The notes beneath the pieces are model-generated. The model did not search any database, was not told the DNA's origin, and was given only the letters and a program-made list of their open reading frames with translations. From Candidatus Aenigmatarchaeota archaeon (GTDB taxonomy: Archaea; Aenigmatarchaeota; Aenigmatarchaeia; QMZP01), in NCBI GenBank assembly GCA_026397335.1, contig JAPLVB010000041.1, positions 1 to 46,446 on the forward strand: 46,446 nucleotides of DNA. Reading direction: 5' to 3'. Shown piece after piece: positions 7,930 to 16,541 of this stretch; position 1 is the stretch's first letter; each line of letters opens with the position of its first letter. The position numbers were made by a program, and so were the translations under genes.

Positions 7930-8196
7930 ATGGCAGAGGAAAATGAACTGCTGGTGGGGCTTCGGAAAGCTGGGAAAGATAAATTCGAAGACAGAAACAA
8001 CAGCTTCGAGAAAAACCTAAAGTTATATGAAAGTATACTTGAGGCAGCATATCGCGGAAATCTTAGTATTGATCCTTTGAAATTTCCAAGCACCCTGATA
8101 AGCGACCTTCAGGATGCAGGGCTTCTCAGCAACACTAACTACAGAAAACTAACGGCGTTGGGAAGAAAATATATAGAAAAACAAATAATGGTTTAA
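7930..8196 (+). CDS. Small hypothetical protein, possibly winged-helix-like
   Basis: 88 residues, mostly helical: FEDRNNSFEKNLKLYESILEAA, then SIDPLKFPSTLISDLQDAGLLSN and a final YRKLTALGRKYIEKQI. The ending resembles the recognition helix and wing region of small winged-helix regulators (a final GRKY after a leucine-rich helix), but no family is recognised. GTGAT (7921-7925) precedes the ATG by 4 nt, and a TATA-like TTTAAAG lies upstream. The sequence is AT-richer than its neighbours. Confidence 0.6.
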   Translation: MAEENELLVGLRKAGKDKFEDRNNSFEKNLKLYESILEAAYRGNLSIDPLKFPSTLISDLQDAGLLSNTNYRKLTALGRKYIEKQIMV

Positions 8197-8227
8197 TACA
8201 CAAGAAACCTTTTGCAAAGCAAATTCC

Positions 8228-8890
8228 CTATTCCTCTTCTTCAGGAGGCTCTGCAGCTGCTGTGAGCAGGGCTTTCAGGACCTTGTTCCCTTTTTCCATT
8301 ACAGGCTCCCCATGGCCCGGGAGGATTTTGCTTATCTTGAGCTTGGAAATCCTTTCCAGGGAGGAGTCAAGGTCTGCCACGTCCCCTCCTGGCAGGTCTG
8401 TCCTTCCCACGCCGTCCGAGAAAACCAGGTCTCCTGAGAAAAGGGTGCCGTCCTTCTCATTATAGAGGCATATGTGGCCTGGTGTGTGGCCCGGAGTGTG
8501 CAGGACTTTCAGAGGGATTCCGTTTACCTGCAAAACCTGCCCATCCTTGAGCTTCATGTCCACAGGCCTGGGCTTGAGCTTCCCGTCAAAGAAGTCAGCA
8601 TAGCTGTTTTGCGTGTCCCCGTTCTCCAGTATGGGGGCGTCCCTCTCGTGTATAGCAATCTTCGCCTTGAGGAAGTAGCCATTCCCTCCTATGTGGTCAA
8701 AGTGGCAGTGCGTGTTTATCACCTGCTTTATGGCAGAGAAGTTGAGCTTCATGATTTTCAGGAGCGTGTGAAGGCGGGTGAAGTTGAAACCTGTCCCGGA
8801 ATCGATAACAGTGTCCCCCAGAACGTAGATATTGGAATCAATGTCAGAAAGCTGTATAAGAACGATGTTCGGCCCTATCCTCTTTATCAT
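8228..8890 (-). CDS. Metallo-beta-lactamase-fold hydrolase
   Basis: 220 residues. It has the complete metal-binding set: HCHFDH at residues 61-66, H135/H139 within HTPGHTPGH (131-139), D154 in FSGDLVFSDG and H193 in LPGHGEP. These are glyoxalase-II-like MBL proteins that hydrolyse thioesters or other esters using two metals. The SGDLVFSDGVGRTDLPGGD block is typical of the glyoxalase II/persulfide dioxygenase-like subgroup. The substrate is unknown. A T-rich TATA-like stretch about 25 nt upstream suggests a leaderless start. Confidence 0.88.
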   Translation of the reverse strand: MIKRIGPNIVLIQLSDIDSNIYVLGDTVIDSGTGFNFTRLHTLLKIMKLNFSAIKQVINTHCHFDHIGGNGYFLKAKIAIHERDAPILENGDTQNSYADFFDGKLKPRPVDMKLKDGQVLQVNGIPLKVLHTPGHTPGHICLYNEKDGTLFSGDLVFSDGVGRTDLPGGDVADLDSSLERISKLKISKILPGHGEPVMEKGNKVLKALLTAAAEPPEEEE

Positions 8891-8933
8891 ATTTATTATT
8901 AATGGTAGCGAAAGAATAAAAACCCCTTGTTTC

Positions 8934-10226
8934 CTAGAACAGGAACCTTTTCATCCCTTTCTCCTCCAGGATGCCGTAAACCCTTTCCCTGGATTCCCCG
9001 GGAACCAGCATCCTTATTGCATACTGGTTTTCCGTCTGGGTGAGCAGGTGCTCCTTCAGCCCCGGGAAGACGCCATATATGCTCCTGAGCCCGCTGTCAA
9101 ACAGGTCATCCCTGGAGCCTTTCCTCCTTATTAGCACATCAGAGCCGGCATTGGATACTTCCAGGGTAGGCGGTATGGAAAGGAGGACCTCTCCCTTCTG
9201 GAATCCCAGATCTTTTGCGATCCTCTCTTCAAGCCTTGTGAGGTTCTGGATTTTCCCGTATTTTCCCCCGAACGCATCCTTATCCTGCCTGTTTATGCAC
9301 TCCACGGTTATTGGCTTGCCCTTTATGGGCTCATATTCCCTGCAGCCGTCAAGCTTTATCACGCCCGCCGTCTTCAGGAAGTCCCTGCTTCCCAGCCTCC
9401 TCATGAGCCCCCTTGCGGCCTCTGAAGAGGATTTTTCCAGGCACTCCTTGAGCTGGTAGTCGTCCATGTCCCACCCTTTCTCGGGGTCAAGGCTTTTGTC
9501 CTGTATGGAGTAACAGATGGCCCTGGAGAGCATGGTCCTCACTATCTGCAGGGCCTTCACCAGGTAAATCTCGTGGTAAGCAGAGACCATGGCATCCAGA
9601 AAGAGCTTCACGTCGTCCCTTGCCCTCTCATCGATTGCGTAATTCTTCCCGTCGAAAATCATGTGGTTCACTATCCTCTCTATATCCATCTTCGCTCCCT
9701 TGCTGCAGAAATATGCGTCCCTCTCTATGTAATCCAGCTTGTCCAGACCCACCCTGCTCGAAACAACCTTGTGCAGGGGGTTCTCCCTCGTGTGCATGGC
9801 CTCAAGGTCCTCGATTTTAACTCCCATGCCTTCAACCGCCTTCCTAACGTTCTTGGACCTTATCCTTTCAATCCCCTTCTGCTTGTGGTCCACGCCGGTT
9901 ATGTCGTGGATAGCTATCTCCCATTCATGGGATTCCGGGCCATGGCCTATGTCGTGGGTGTTCGCATATGCAAAATTCAGCCTGGAATCGCGTTCATCCA
10001 GCCCGAGGACAGGATTTGACTGCTTCGCGAGATAGCCTGTTCCAAGGACATGCGAGAATCTTTTATGGTTTGCATCCGGGTATATGTGGTCAATGCAGCT
10101 GACCTGGTTCACGCGCTTCAGCCTCTGGAATTCCTCGGTATCAATAAGCTCTGTCAATTCGGTTATATCTACGTCAGAAGGTCCCCTGTACGTGTGCATC
10201 CTCATTATCTTTGTCGGGATTGCCAT
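8934..10226 (-). CDS. HD-domain phosphohydrolase (COG1078, SAMHD1-like)
   Basis: 430 residues. The HD metal site is visible as RFSHVLGTGYLA (H59) and THDIGHGPESHEWE (H91, D92), followed by the family's VSSRVGLDKLDYIERDAYFC segment. COG1078 proteins are dGTPase/SAMHD1-like enzymes that hydrolyse nucleoside triphosphates. NTHDIGHGP departs from the common LLHDIGHGP, but the metal ligands are kept. It is followed on the same strand by the MBL gene 44 bp away, so the two may be co-transcribed. Neighbouring genes for RNase HII and PRPP synthetase give a nucleotide-metabolism context. Confidence 0.88.
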   Translation of the reverse strand: MAIPTKIMRMHTYRGPSDVDITELTELIDTEEFQRLKRVNQVSCIDHIYPDANHKRFSHVLGTGYLAKQSNPVLGLDERDSRLNFAYANTHDIGHGPESHEWEIAIHDITGVDHKQKGIERIRSKNVRKAVEGMGVKIEDLEAMHTRENPLHKVVSSRVGLDKLDYIERDAYFCSKGAKMDIERIVNHMIFDGKNYAIDERARDDVKLFLDAMVSAYHEIYLVKALQIVRTMLSRAICYSIQDKSLDPEKGWDMDDYQLKECLEKSSSEAARGLMRRLGSRDFLKTAGVIKLDGCREYEPIKGKPITVECINRQDKDAFGGKYGKIQNLTRLEERIAKDLGFQKGEVLLSIPPTLEVSNAGSDVLIRRKGSRDDLFDSGLRSIYGVFPGLKEHLLTQTENQYAIRMLVPGESRERVYGILEEKGMKRFLF

Positions 10227-10250
10227 GAGAACAAATAGTGAATTAACTTT

Positions 10251-10967
10251 TTATTCGGATATTGTTGCCGACCCTTCCTTTGTGCCAGTTCCTTTGATTT
10301 TCCCCAAGAAATTGCTGAGAAGGCTCTGCTGCCTTTTCTCCACAAGAACCTCTGCAGTTATCCAGCTCTTCCTTGCGCATTCAGGCAGTTCCTTGTGCGT
10401 TTTCATCCAGTCCTCCAGCCATCTAACTGTGACAGGGTCGCTTGTGTAGCCGGAGCCTATGTCCCCGTATTCCTTTCTGAGCGAGTCTATCTTTTTGTCG
10501 CGCTCCACCTTGGCTATTATGGAGGCCGCGCTCACGACAGGATACTTGCTGTCCGCAAAGTGCTCCACCACGAGCTCTATCCCTTCAGGAGCCATCTTCT
10601 TCAGGTATCCATGGAGCTTGGGAAGGTTCCTGTCCGGGGCGTCTATATAGGCCTTGTGCGGCTTCTGGAGGTTGAGAATCTCCGCGAACTTTATGGCCTC
10701 CAGCCTGTTAAGGCTTATACCCTGCTTCCTGTAGTTGTCAATCTTGCAGGCAGCCACTTCAAGGACTATCACATTTGCCAGTTCCTCTATCTTTTTTGCC
10801 AGCTCCTCACGCTTTCCGGGCGTCAGCTGCTTGGAATCCTTCACCCCGAGCTTCCTGAGCTTCTCCTCATGCCCGTGGGGTATGGATATCCCTGCAATAA
10901 CCATGGGCCCAAGAATGCAGCCCCTTCCGGCCTCATCTATTCCGGAGATTATGATTTGTTCGGGCAT
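10251..10967 (-). CDS. rnhB: Ribonuclease HII
   Basis: 238 residues, a typical archaeal length. It removes RNA from RNA-DNA hybrids and single ribonucleotides from DNA. The first strand carries GIDEAGRGCILGP with the catalytic D11-E12; KVERDKKID and SGYTSDPVTVRWL are further family motifs. An in-frame GTG at 10988 would add seven residues, but a TATA-like ACTAATATATT about 27 nt upstream of the ATG at 10967 favours the shorter, leaderless product. It lies just downstream of PRPP synthetase (28 bp) and upstream of the HD hydrolase on the same strand. Confidence 0.95.
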   Translation of the reverse strand: MPEQIIISGIDEAGRGCILGPMVIAGISIPHGHEEKLRKLGVKDSKQLTPGKREELAKKIEELANVIVLEVAACKIDNYRKQGISLNRLEAIKFAEILNLQKPHKAYIDAPDRNLPKLHGYLKKMAPEGIELVVEHFADSKYPVVSAASIIAKVERDKKIDSLRKEYGDIGSGYTSDPVTVRWLEDWMKTHKELPECARKSWITAEVLVEKRQQSLLSNFLGKIKGTGTKEGSATISE

Positions 10968-10995
10968 AAGAAGGATATGGTTTTTCACGAATATA

Positions 10996-12057
10996 TTAGT
11001 AATCTTGTTTGAAAAGTTCGCTTATGGAGCCCTTTATCTGATTTCTTATTATTGCGTCACCAAAAAGAGGAGTTATTGATATTTGTTGTATTTTCGGATA
11101 TTTCTTAAAATAATCAGGATCTTTCAGCGTTTTGTTTATTGTATCAGTAACAACAATTTCATCAATAACACTATCCATTAAACGCTCTTCAGCAAGCTTC
11201 CATCCGGTTTTACCTTTGTCTTTGTATTGACTCAGTACGGGATGGGTTGCTGCTAAAGATACGCTTTTTGCTCCCTTCTCTTTCAATGCCGCGCCCGCAT
11301 TTACAGCTGTACCCGATGTATCCACCATATCATCAATTAATATAACATCCATTCCCTCCACATCACCTACGACATAAAGAACTTCTGAAACATTAGGTTG
11401 AGGTCTCCTTTTATCTATGAACCCCGACGGATGCGTTGGACTAAGCATTTTGGCCATTTCCCTTGCTCTTGTTACTCCCCCCGTATCAGGCGAAAATATG
11501 GAGTAGTTACCTCCCCTTTCCCGATAATATTTAACAAACAATGGCATGGCTTTCAGTTTGTCAACAGGTATCTCATAGAACCCCTCTTCTTGCTCAGCGT
11601 GCATATCAACTCTGACAACCCTCTTGGCTCCCATAGCTTCAATTATCTTTGCAACAGCCTTTGCAGTTATAGGAGTCCTCCCTTCCGTCTTCCTGTCCTT
11701 TCTTTCGTATGGATTCCATGGCAGCACAACATTTATCTTTTCGGCAGACGCTCTCACAAAGGCATCCATATCAGCTATCAATGCAACAAGTCCGACATTG
11801 GGGTCATCCTCACCGTTATAACCAAGAAATTGATGGATGAAATAAACATCCATTCCTCTGACACTTTCACTGATTTGCGTGTCTATTTCCATATTGGAAA
11901 AGAACTTGTTTGTAGCTTTTGCCGATGGCACCTTGAATCCGTATTTTTTCCCTATATAATCATGTACTTTTAGAGCAAAATCGTTCTCGTATTCCTCGTC
12001 TGTATCTCTGTCCAGGTACGTGGACCTCACAATTATCATGTCTTTTATATCGTCCAT
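10996..12057 (-). CDS. prs: Ribose-phosphate pyrophosphokinase-like protein
   Basis: 353 residues, longer than the usual 285-320. It makes PRPP from ribose 5-phosphate and ATP. Visible motifs are the flexible catalytic loop YERKDRKTEGRTPITAKAVA, the metal/ribose site RVDMHAEQEEGF, FSPDTGGVTRAREMA and the PRPP loop VILIDDMVDTSGTAV. The loop and PRPP site are diverged from classical enzymes (usually RQD and VDDIIDTGGT), so it may be a variant class. The start at 12057 is chosen over in-frame codons to 12123 because a TATA-like TTTTTATTTTTAAC lies about 27 nt upstream. Its base composition is AT-richer than rnhB, suggesting separate ancestry. Confidence 0.85.
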   Translation of the reverse strand: MDDIKDMIIVRSTYLDRDTDEEYENDFALKVHDYIGKKYGFKVPSAKATNKFFSNMEIDTQISESVRGMDVYFIHQFLGYNGEDDPNVGLVALIADMDAFVRASAEKINVVLPWNPYERKDRKTEGRTPITAKAVAKIIEAMGAKRVVRVDMHAEQEEGFYEIPVDKLKAMPLFVKYYRERGGNYSIFSPDTGGVTRAREMAKMLSPTHPSGFIDKRRPQPNVSEVLYVVGDVEGMDVILIDDMVDTSGTAVNAGAALKEKGAKSVSLAATHPVLSQYKDKGKTGWKLAEERLMDSVIDEIVVTDTINKTLKDPDYFKKYPKIQQISITPLFGDAIIRNQIKGSISELFKQDY

Positions 12058-12155
12058 AAGCAACAATTGTAATTTAAGGGTGTTAAAAATAAAAACCCCA
12101 CGTGTATCCAGTTCTGCAAGCATTTAAACACCGTTTGTTAATTGTTAATATTCAT

Positions 12156-12271
12156 AGCGGGATGGAGCAGCCTGGAGTGCTCGTTGGGCTCATAACCCAA
12201 AGGTCGTTGGTTCAAATGTTAGAAGGAAGGCGTCTCTTGACGCCTTCAATCGGAGAATCCAACTCCCGCTA
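12156..12271 (+). tRNA. Initiator tRNA-Met (CAU) with a 41-nt insertion in the T-arm
   Basis: The acceptor stem pairs AGCGGGA (12156-12162) with TCCCGCT (12264-12270), followed by discriminator A. The D-arm is GAGC/GCTC. The anticodon stem is TTGGG/CCCAA with CAT at 12191-12193. The A1-U72 end and three G-C pairs next to the anticodon loop mark an archaeal initiator. The T-stem strands GTTGG (12206-12210) and CCAAC (12259-12263) should enclose only TTCAAAT, but 41 extra nt follow it. A TATA box (CATTTAAAC, 12121-12129) lies about 30 bp upstream. The tRNA works only if the insertion is removed or tolerated. Confidence 0.93.
12218..12258 (+). repeat. Palindromic element or intron inside the initiator tRNA T-arm
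   Basis: The insert begins GTTAGAAG and ends CAATCGGAGAAT; boundaries may shift by one T. Its core is a perfect 9-bp hairpin, GAAGGCGTC (12226-12234), loop TCTT, GACGCCTTC (12239-12247). The flanks match other elements, for example 44311 (GTTAGAAAGAAG) and 43836 on the minus strand (GTTAGAATGAAG). I see no canonical 3-4-3 bulge-helix-bulge at the exon junctions. GTTAG of the insert could compete with GTTGG for the 3-prime T-stem strand CCAAC. Confidence 0.8.
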
Positions 12272-12277
12272 TATTTC

Positions 12278-14779
12278 TTATTTTTTGATTTTCCAGTAAA
12301 CCAAGCCAGAAACAGCCAGAATCAGCAGAATCCCCCAGAGTTCTAGGCCCGGGAAGTTTGGGGGATAGTCTATAAAGATTTTCATGTAGTCAAAATCCTG
12401 CATGGAGGAAGCGGTCGTGTTTGCGTTAAGTGTTATTGTGTATCCCCCGTCTTTCGGGGCTGTGGACAGGATCACAAGGGTCACAACCCTCTCCTCCTTC
12501 GGGTTCAGTCCCACTGTTAAGTTCCTCTGGTCAGGCGTGAGGTATAATCCGCTCTCGGCTGAGAATTTTGCCAGGGATGTGGGGTAATCACCTCCCAGCC
12601 AGACTGTTATGTTCACGAACTGCGGATCGGGATTCTTCACGTATGTCTTTACCAAGGCGCTTGTTCCTATCCCGACATGAATGGTTTCCGCTGAAACCAT
12701 TACAAGGGTGAGGCTTGAGGGTAATGGCGGAGGCAGGTATGTCAAAAAATTCTGTCTCATTTCAGAAACATTCATATTCCCTAATGTGTCATTGGCATAT
12801 ACCATGAACTGGTAAGTATAGTCAGGGAGGCTTGTCATGTTCCTGTAGCAGTAGCTTCCTGCGACTGTCATTGTGTAATTAGTCCATGTCCCGGAATACC
12901 ATTTTAGAATGCATGTGCCCGGGGTTTCTGACAGGGAAACGTTAACTTCTATGTAGTTAGACTGTACAATGGTGTTGTTTGGTGGTGTCGCAGAGATGAA
13001 TGTTATGCTTGGGGGGATGATATCAGGGCCAGAAAAATACAAAGGTAAGTAGTCTGTATTGTTGGTGGCAGGAGTGTATAAGGAGGGAGAATCACATATC
13101 CCGTCACTGTTAGAATCTGCGCACGTGTCCGAGAAGCCTGTGCCTCCAGAATTGGTCCAGTAGTTCCCGCCTATACAGGGGCCTCCTATTATATTCGTTT
13201 TTGTGCAATCTTTTGTGGTATTCCAGTAGTTCTTAATTATGTTTGGGATTGAAATAGATTCGTCTTTGCCGAAGTTCACTGAATTATTGAGATAGTTGTT
13301 GTAAATGGTATTGTATCTAGGTATTAGATTGGTCCCTCCAGCGTCCATGAATATTCCTTGCTCACTATTGTTTGTGATGCGGGAGTCTCTTATTATGCTA
13401 TCTGACACATTCAAAGAAAGATATATGCCTTTCTGCTGATTGCCTGAGACTGTCGCATTCACGATTGTATTGCTCCAACTTTGCCCCCCAACATAGATAC
13501 CGGCTCGAGTATTCAAACTATAGATACCGCCATTATAATTAGTGGTAATATCCGTAAAAGTATTCTTCGAACTGTCATATAGCTCGATACCGTACACGCT
13601 GTTTGAATTGGCAGTCAGGTTCACGATAGTGTTGCCCGAGGCCCAATTCCAAAAATAAATACCAGAGTGAGAATTTGAATTTGCCGTAATGTTGGTAAGG
13701 GTGTTGTATTTGGTTTGTTCAGAATGAAGCCATATACCATATCTATTGAAGTTCGCGGTTACGGTGTCAAGAGTGTTGTAGCTGGATCCTACGTAAAGGT
13801 AGATGCCGCTAGAAAAAAGATCTCCAGAATTAGAATTGGCAGTTATGTTCGTGAGCGTGTTGTTCGAACCGTACACGAAGTAAATACCATACATTGAGTT
13901 TGAATTCACCGTCAAATTGGTGAGCGTGTTGTTTGAGCTGAACCCGAGGTAGAGGCCGTAATAGTTATAGGATGAGTTCATGCTTGTGAGATTGGAGTTG
14001 TCCGTCCTGAGCATAAGAATCCCGTTGTTATTTAAACTATCTGAACCGATTATGGTCACATTGGTCACGTTCGAATTGTCCGCATTGCACAGGATAAGCT
14101 CGGACAACGTTTCGTTCGAAAGATTCACTGAGGAGTTGAAATACTTTATAGGCCTGTTACCTGAGCCTGTGACATTTGAGATTGTGTTGCTGCAATAGGA
14201 GTCAGAGACGGCGGCATCAAGATAAATATCCCAATTATTGTTTTCTGCCGCGGTTATGTTAACGAGCGTGGCATTTAAACCGGAGAGATAGAGACCATTC
14301 CGATAATTAGAGTTGGCGTTTATGCTCGTGAGAGTATTATTGTTTGAGCCGAACCCGAGATAGATGCCTAACTGTGAGTTTGAGCTGGCAGTTATGTTCG
14401 TGAGGTTATTGTCCGAGCTGTAGAAGAAGTAGAGGCCATAATAGAAATTGGTCACATTGCAATTCCTTATCGTGTTATTATTGGAGCCGCCATCACTCTG
14501 ATTAAGCCATATCCCGTATGTGCCATAGGCTCTGGTCCCATTTATATTATTTCCCAGGCAGTCGAACGTGAGATTGTCCTTCCCGCCAAAGGAGATGCAG
14601 CTTCCAACCTGATTGTTTATATTTGCGGTCAGCTGTACAATATCCCCTGAAGATGCGATAGAAATGTCGTTGTTGCATTCATTGCATGTACTACATGTAT
14701 AAGTTACAGCTTGAGCAGAACCTCCCATGAGAATTGCCAGAATAAGGGATGGCAATAAGGTAGTCCAGAAAAGCTTCAT
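12278..14779 (-). CDS. Secreted right-handed beta-helix surface protein with C-terminal anchor
   Basis: 833 residues. A signal peptide (about 1-24, ending AQA) leads to a CxxC/CNEC segment and then at least 15 parallel beta-helix rungs (about 60-530) of the form NTLTNITANSNSxYGIYL, like NosD/CASH repeats. A spacer with DTCADSNSDGICDSP (possibly calcium-binding) and two beta-sandwich regions (PPSITFISATPPN; VKTYVKNPDPQFVNITV) follow. The tail FPGLELWGILLILAVSG ends in Lys residues, a membrane anchor reminiscent of archaeosortase (PEF-CTERM) signals. CATTTATTTAAGTG upstream suggests a leaderless transcript. It likely binds or cleaves surface glycans; no catalytic residue is identified. Confidence 0.85.
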   Translation of the reverse strand: MKLFWTTLLPSLILAILMGGSAQAVTYTCSTCNECNNDISIASSGDIVQLTANINNQVGSCISFGGKDNLTFDCLGNNINGTRAYGTYGIWLNQSDGGSNNNTIRNCNVTNFYYGLYFFYSSDNNLTNITASSNSQLGIYLGFGSNNNTLTSINANSNYRNGLYLSGLNATLVNITAAENNNWDIYLDAAVSDSYCSNTISNVTGSGNRPIKYFNSSVNLSNETLSELILCNADNSNVTNVTIIGSDSLNNNGILMLRTDNSNLTSMNSSYNYYGLYLGFSSNNTLTNLTVNSNSMYGIYFVYGSNNTLTNITANSNSGDLFSSGIYLYVGSSYNTLDTVTANFNRYGIWLHSEQTKYNTLTNITANSNSHSGIYFWNWASGNTIVNLTANSNSVYGIELYDSSKNTFTDITTNYNGGIYSLNTRAGIYVGGQSWSNTIVNATVSGNQQKGIYLSLNVSDSIIRDSRITNNSEQGIFMDAGGTNLIPRYNTIYNNYLNNSVNFGKDESISIPNIIKNYWNTTKDCTKTNIIGGPCIGGNYWTNSGGTGFSDTCADSNSDGICDSPSLYTPATNNTDYLPLYFSGPDIIPPSITFISATPPNNTIVQSNYIEVNVSLSETPGTCILKWYSGTWTNYTMTVAGSYCYRNMTSLPDYTYQFMVYANDTLGNMNVSEMRQNFLTYLPPPLPSSLTLVMVSAETIHVGIGTSALVKTYVKNPDPQFVNITVWLGGDYPTSLAKFSAESGLYLTPDQRNLTVGLNPKEERVVTLVILSTAPKDGGYTITLNANTTASSMQDFDYMKIFIDYPPNFPGLELWGILLILAVSGLVYWKIKK

Positions 14780-14809
14780 GCTAAATATTTGGTTTCACTT
14801 AAATAAATG

Positions 14810-15466
14810 CTAGCCAGCCCCTTCCCCAGGAGCTTCCGCACCCTTGAGCTTCGCATCCTTTATCACGAACCTCCCTTCCTTGCCCTCCCATTCCTTCGCG
14901 GAATCCGTTATCGCCATCCTGCTCCTGAATATGGGGCCGTTTATCACGAGCGTCCTGAAGGCGGAGGCTTTCCCCGAGATGCTCTTGAGGTCCTTCTTCT
15001 GGACAGTCCTCCCCAGCCACTTCCTGTCCATCCCCTTCGAGTAGACTATGACTATCTCAAAACCCGAGTCTAGCGCTTTCTTCCAGAGCGCGTCCTGCCT
15101 CTTGCCGGCAAGCGGTGTGAACAGCTTGACTCCGAGGGACTTGCAGATTTGCGAGAGGAAGGCCTTCTGCTTTTTGGACAGCGGGACTCCCACCAACACT
15201 CCCTCTATATCCTTCGAGATGGACTCGAGCGCGCTTTTCATCTCCTCCTGTTCCTTCCCCGGTCCGAGCTTCTTGGTCACGAGCTTGAATCCAAGGGAAA
15301 GGGACTGCATGATTGCCAGGCTCATGTTGGGGTGGTTGTACATGTATGGCTCAGGCTTCTCCGAGAAGAATGAAACCAGGTACCTCACCTCAAAACCCTT
15401 CCTGAGGCAATCCTGAAGCGCGAGAATGGAATCCTTCCCCCCTGAAAAAAGGACCGCGACTTTCAT
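14810..15466 (-). CDS. dph6: Diphthine-ammonia ligase-like PP-loop protein
   Basis: 218 residues. The N-terminal VAVLFSGGKDSILAL is the PP-loop of ATP pyrophosphatases. The continuing pattern (VSFFSEKPEPYMYN, GVLVGVPLSKKQKAFL, LFTPLAGKRQ, VYSKGMDRKWLGR, GPIFRSRM) matches the archaeal MJ0570/Dph6 family, which amidates diphthine on elongation factor 2. It begins 12 bp after the stop of trm5 on the same strand with a modest GGAATG site, so the two form an operon of translation-modification genes. The C-terminal tail is Gly/Glu/Ala-rich. Confidence 0.87.
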   Translation of the reverse strand: MKVAVLFSGGKDSILALQDCLRKGFEVRYLVSFFSEKPEPYMYNHPNMSLAIMQSLSLGFKLVTKKLGPGKEQEEMKSALESISKDIEGVLVGVPLSKKQKAFLSQICKSLGVKLFTPLAGKRQDALWKKALDSGFEIVIVYSKGMDRKWLGRTVQKKDLKSISGKASAFRTLVINGPIFRSRMAITDSAKEWEGKEGRFVIKDAKLKGAEAPGEGAG

Positions 15467-15478
15467 GAAAACACATTC

Positions 15479-16483
15479 CTATTTTGATTTCCCGGCTTTT
15501 ATATCCAGGCACACCTTGAACACCCTCGGCCCGTAAGGAAGGACCTTCCTTCTCGCGAGAATCTTTATACTCCTTCCAGCCTTTTTCGCGGCCTTTTTCA
15601 CAAGGCCCTCAGCCTCAGAGTAGAGGTCATCCTCGTGCGCATAATGGTAAAAATGGATTATCCCGCCTTTGGTTTTCAGGCACCTGAAAGCATAAGGGAG
15701 GAACTTGTACCCTTCCTTAGGAAGAGGCATTACCACCCTGTCACACTTCCCGTAAAAGTTTCGCGCGACTTTCTTCACGTCCCCCAGTACAGGCTCCACC
15801 TTGTCCGAAACCTTGTTTATCCGGATGTTCTCCTTCATGTACTTGAAGGCATCAGGGTTTATCTCGATCGCATAAACCCTCGCGGGTTTCTGCTTTTTTG
15901 CAATCATGATTGCATAAGGCCCCACTCCCGCGAACATTACCATAACAGTCTCTTTTGGTCTGACCTGAAGCGCGATTCTCTGTCTCTCCGTGGCCTCTCT
16001 GGGAGAGAAATACACTCTCGCGAGATCCAGCCTGTAAGCGCATCCGCACTCCCTGTGCTCAGTTCTGGTGTCTTTTCCCACAAGTATTTCCAGCTCCCGA
16101 AGACGAAAAGTCCCCTCGCGTTCACCCAGCTTCCTGCACACTGTTTTTATATGCGGCTGGACTTTGGCTAACGCTTTCGCTATAATGAGCTTCTTGGATT
16201 CGAGCTCCTCAGGAATCTCTATGACAGCCACATCCCCTATTATGTCAAAACCAGTCCTGAGGAAAGCAAGCTTGCTTTCCGGTATCTTCCCCTCAAGCTC
16301 CTCTTTCAGGCCCATAACTTTCGCCTCGCTATCGATTACGGAGAAGGATTGACGATTGAAGTCTTGCAGCTTTGCTGCGAGATATGCGCTGCATCTGTCG
16401 CGTTGCAGCGCAACATTGCTTTGCAACTTCCCTCTAAAACCCTTTGCCAACTTCGAATAAGATATTTTATAGCAGAATTCCAT
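15479..16483 (-). CDS. trm5: tRNA (guanine-37-N1) methyltransferase, Trm5 family, with unusual N-terminus
   Basis: 334 residues. The SAM-binding MFAGVGPYAIMIAKKQKPARVYAIEINPD is the Rossmann motif of Trm5/TYW2 enzymes, which methylate G37 beside the anticodon. The RELEILVGKDTRTEHRECG and LARVYFSPREATERQRI segments, VVMPLPKEGYKFL and GGIIHFYHYAHE confirm the family. The N-terminal D1 region is shorter and unlike other Trm5 proteins; residues about 19-42 are encoded by a palindrome-rich block (16358-16430) framed by GAAG and CTTC. That block looks like an element inserted in frame. Trm5 is the first gene of an operon with dph6. TYW2 is an alternative assignment. Confidence 0.85.
   Translation of the reverse strand: MEFCYKISYSKLAKGFRGKLQSNVALQRDRCSAYLAAKLQDFNRQSFSVIDSEAKVMGLKEELEGKIPESKLAFLRTGFDIIGDVAVIEIPEELESKKLIIAKALAKVQPHIKTVCRKLGEREGTFRLRELEILVGKDTRTEHRECGCAYRLDLARVYFSPREATERQRIALQVRPKETVMVMFAGVGPYAIMIAKKQKPARVYAIEINPDAFKYMKENIRINKVSDKVEPVLGDVKKVARNFYGKCDRVVMPLPKEGYKFLPYAFRCLKTKGGIIHFYHYAHEDDLYSEAEGLVKKAAKKAGRSIKILARRKVLPYGPRVFKVCLDIKAGKSK
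16358..16430 (-). repeat. Palindromic block within the trm5 reading frame
   Basis: On the plus strand the block runs from GAAG (16358-16361, preceded by GATT) to CTTC (16427-16430). It contains three mini-hairpins: TTGCAGC-TTT-GCTGCGA (16364-16380), GTTGC-AGC-GCAAC (16402-16414) and TTGC-TTT-GCAA (16416-16426). The GATTGAAG end is the complement of the CTTCAATC flank seen at 12244 and 44480. It encodes about residues 19-42 of Trm5. Confidence 0.65.
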
Positions 16484-16541
16484 AAATATAAACTAAGAAA
16501 TCAAAATTTATCTAGTCATTTAAACTTTTGAGGTGTGGATT

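Noticed and set aside
12156..12271. Canonical bulge-helix-bulge intron in the tRNA
   Set aside because: I could not find the 3-nt bulge, 4-bp helix, 3-nt bulge arrangement at either possible boundary, so I report an insertion rather than a proven intron.
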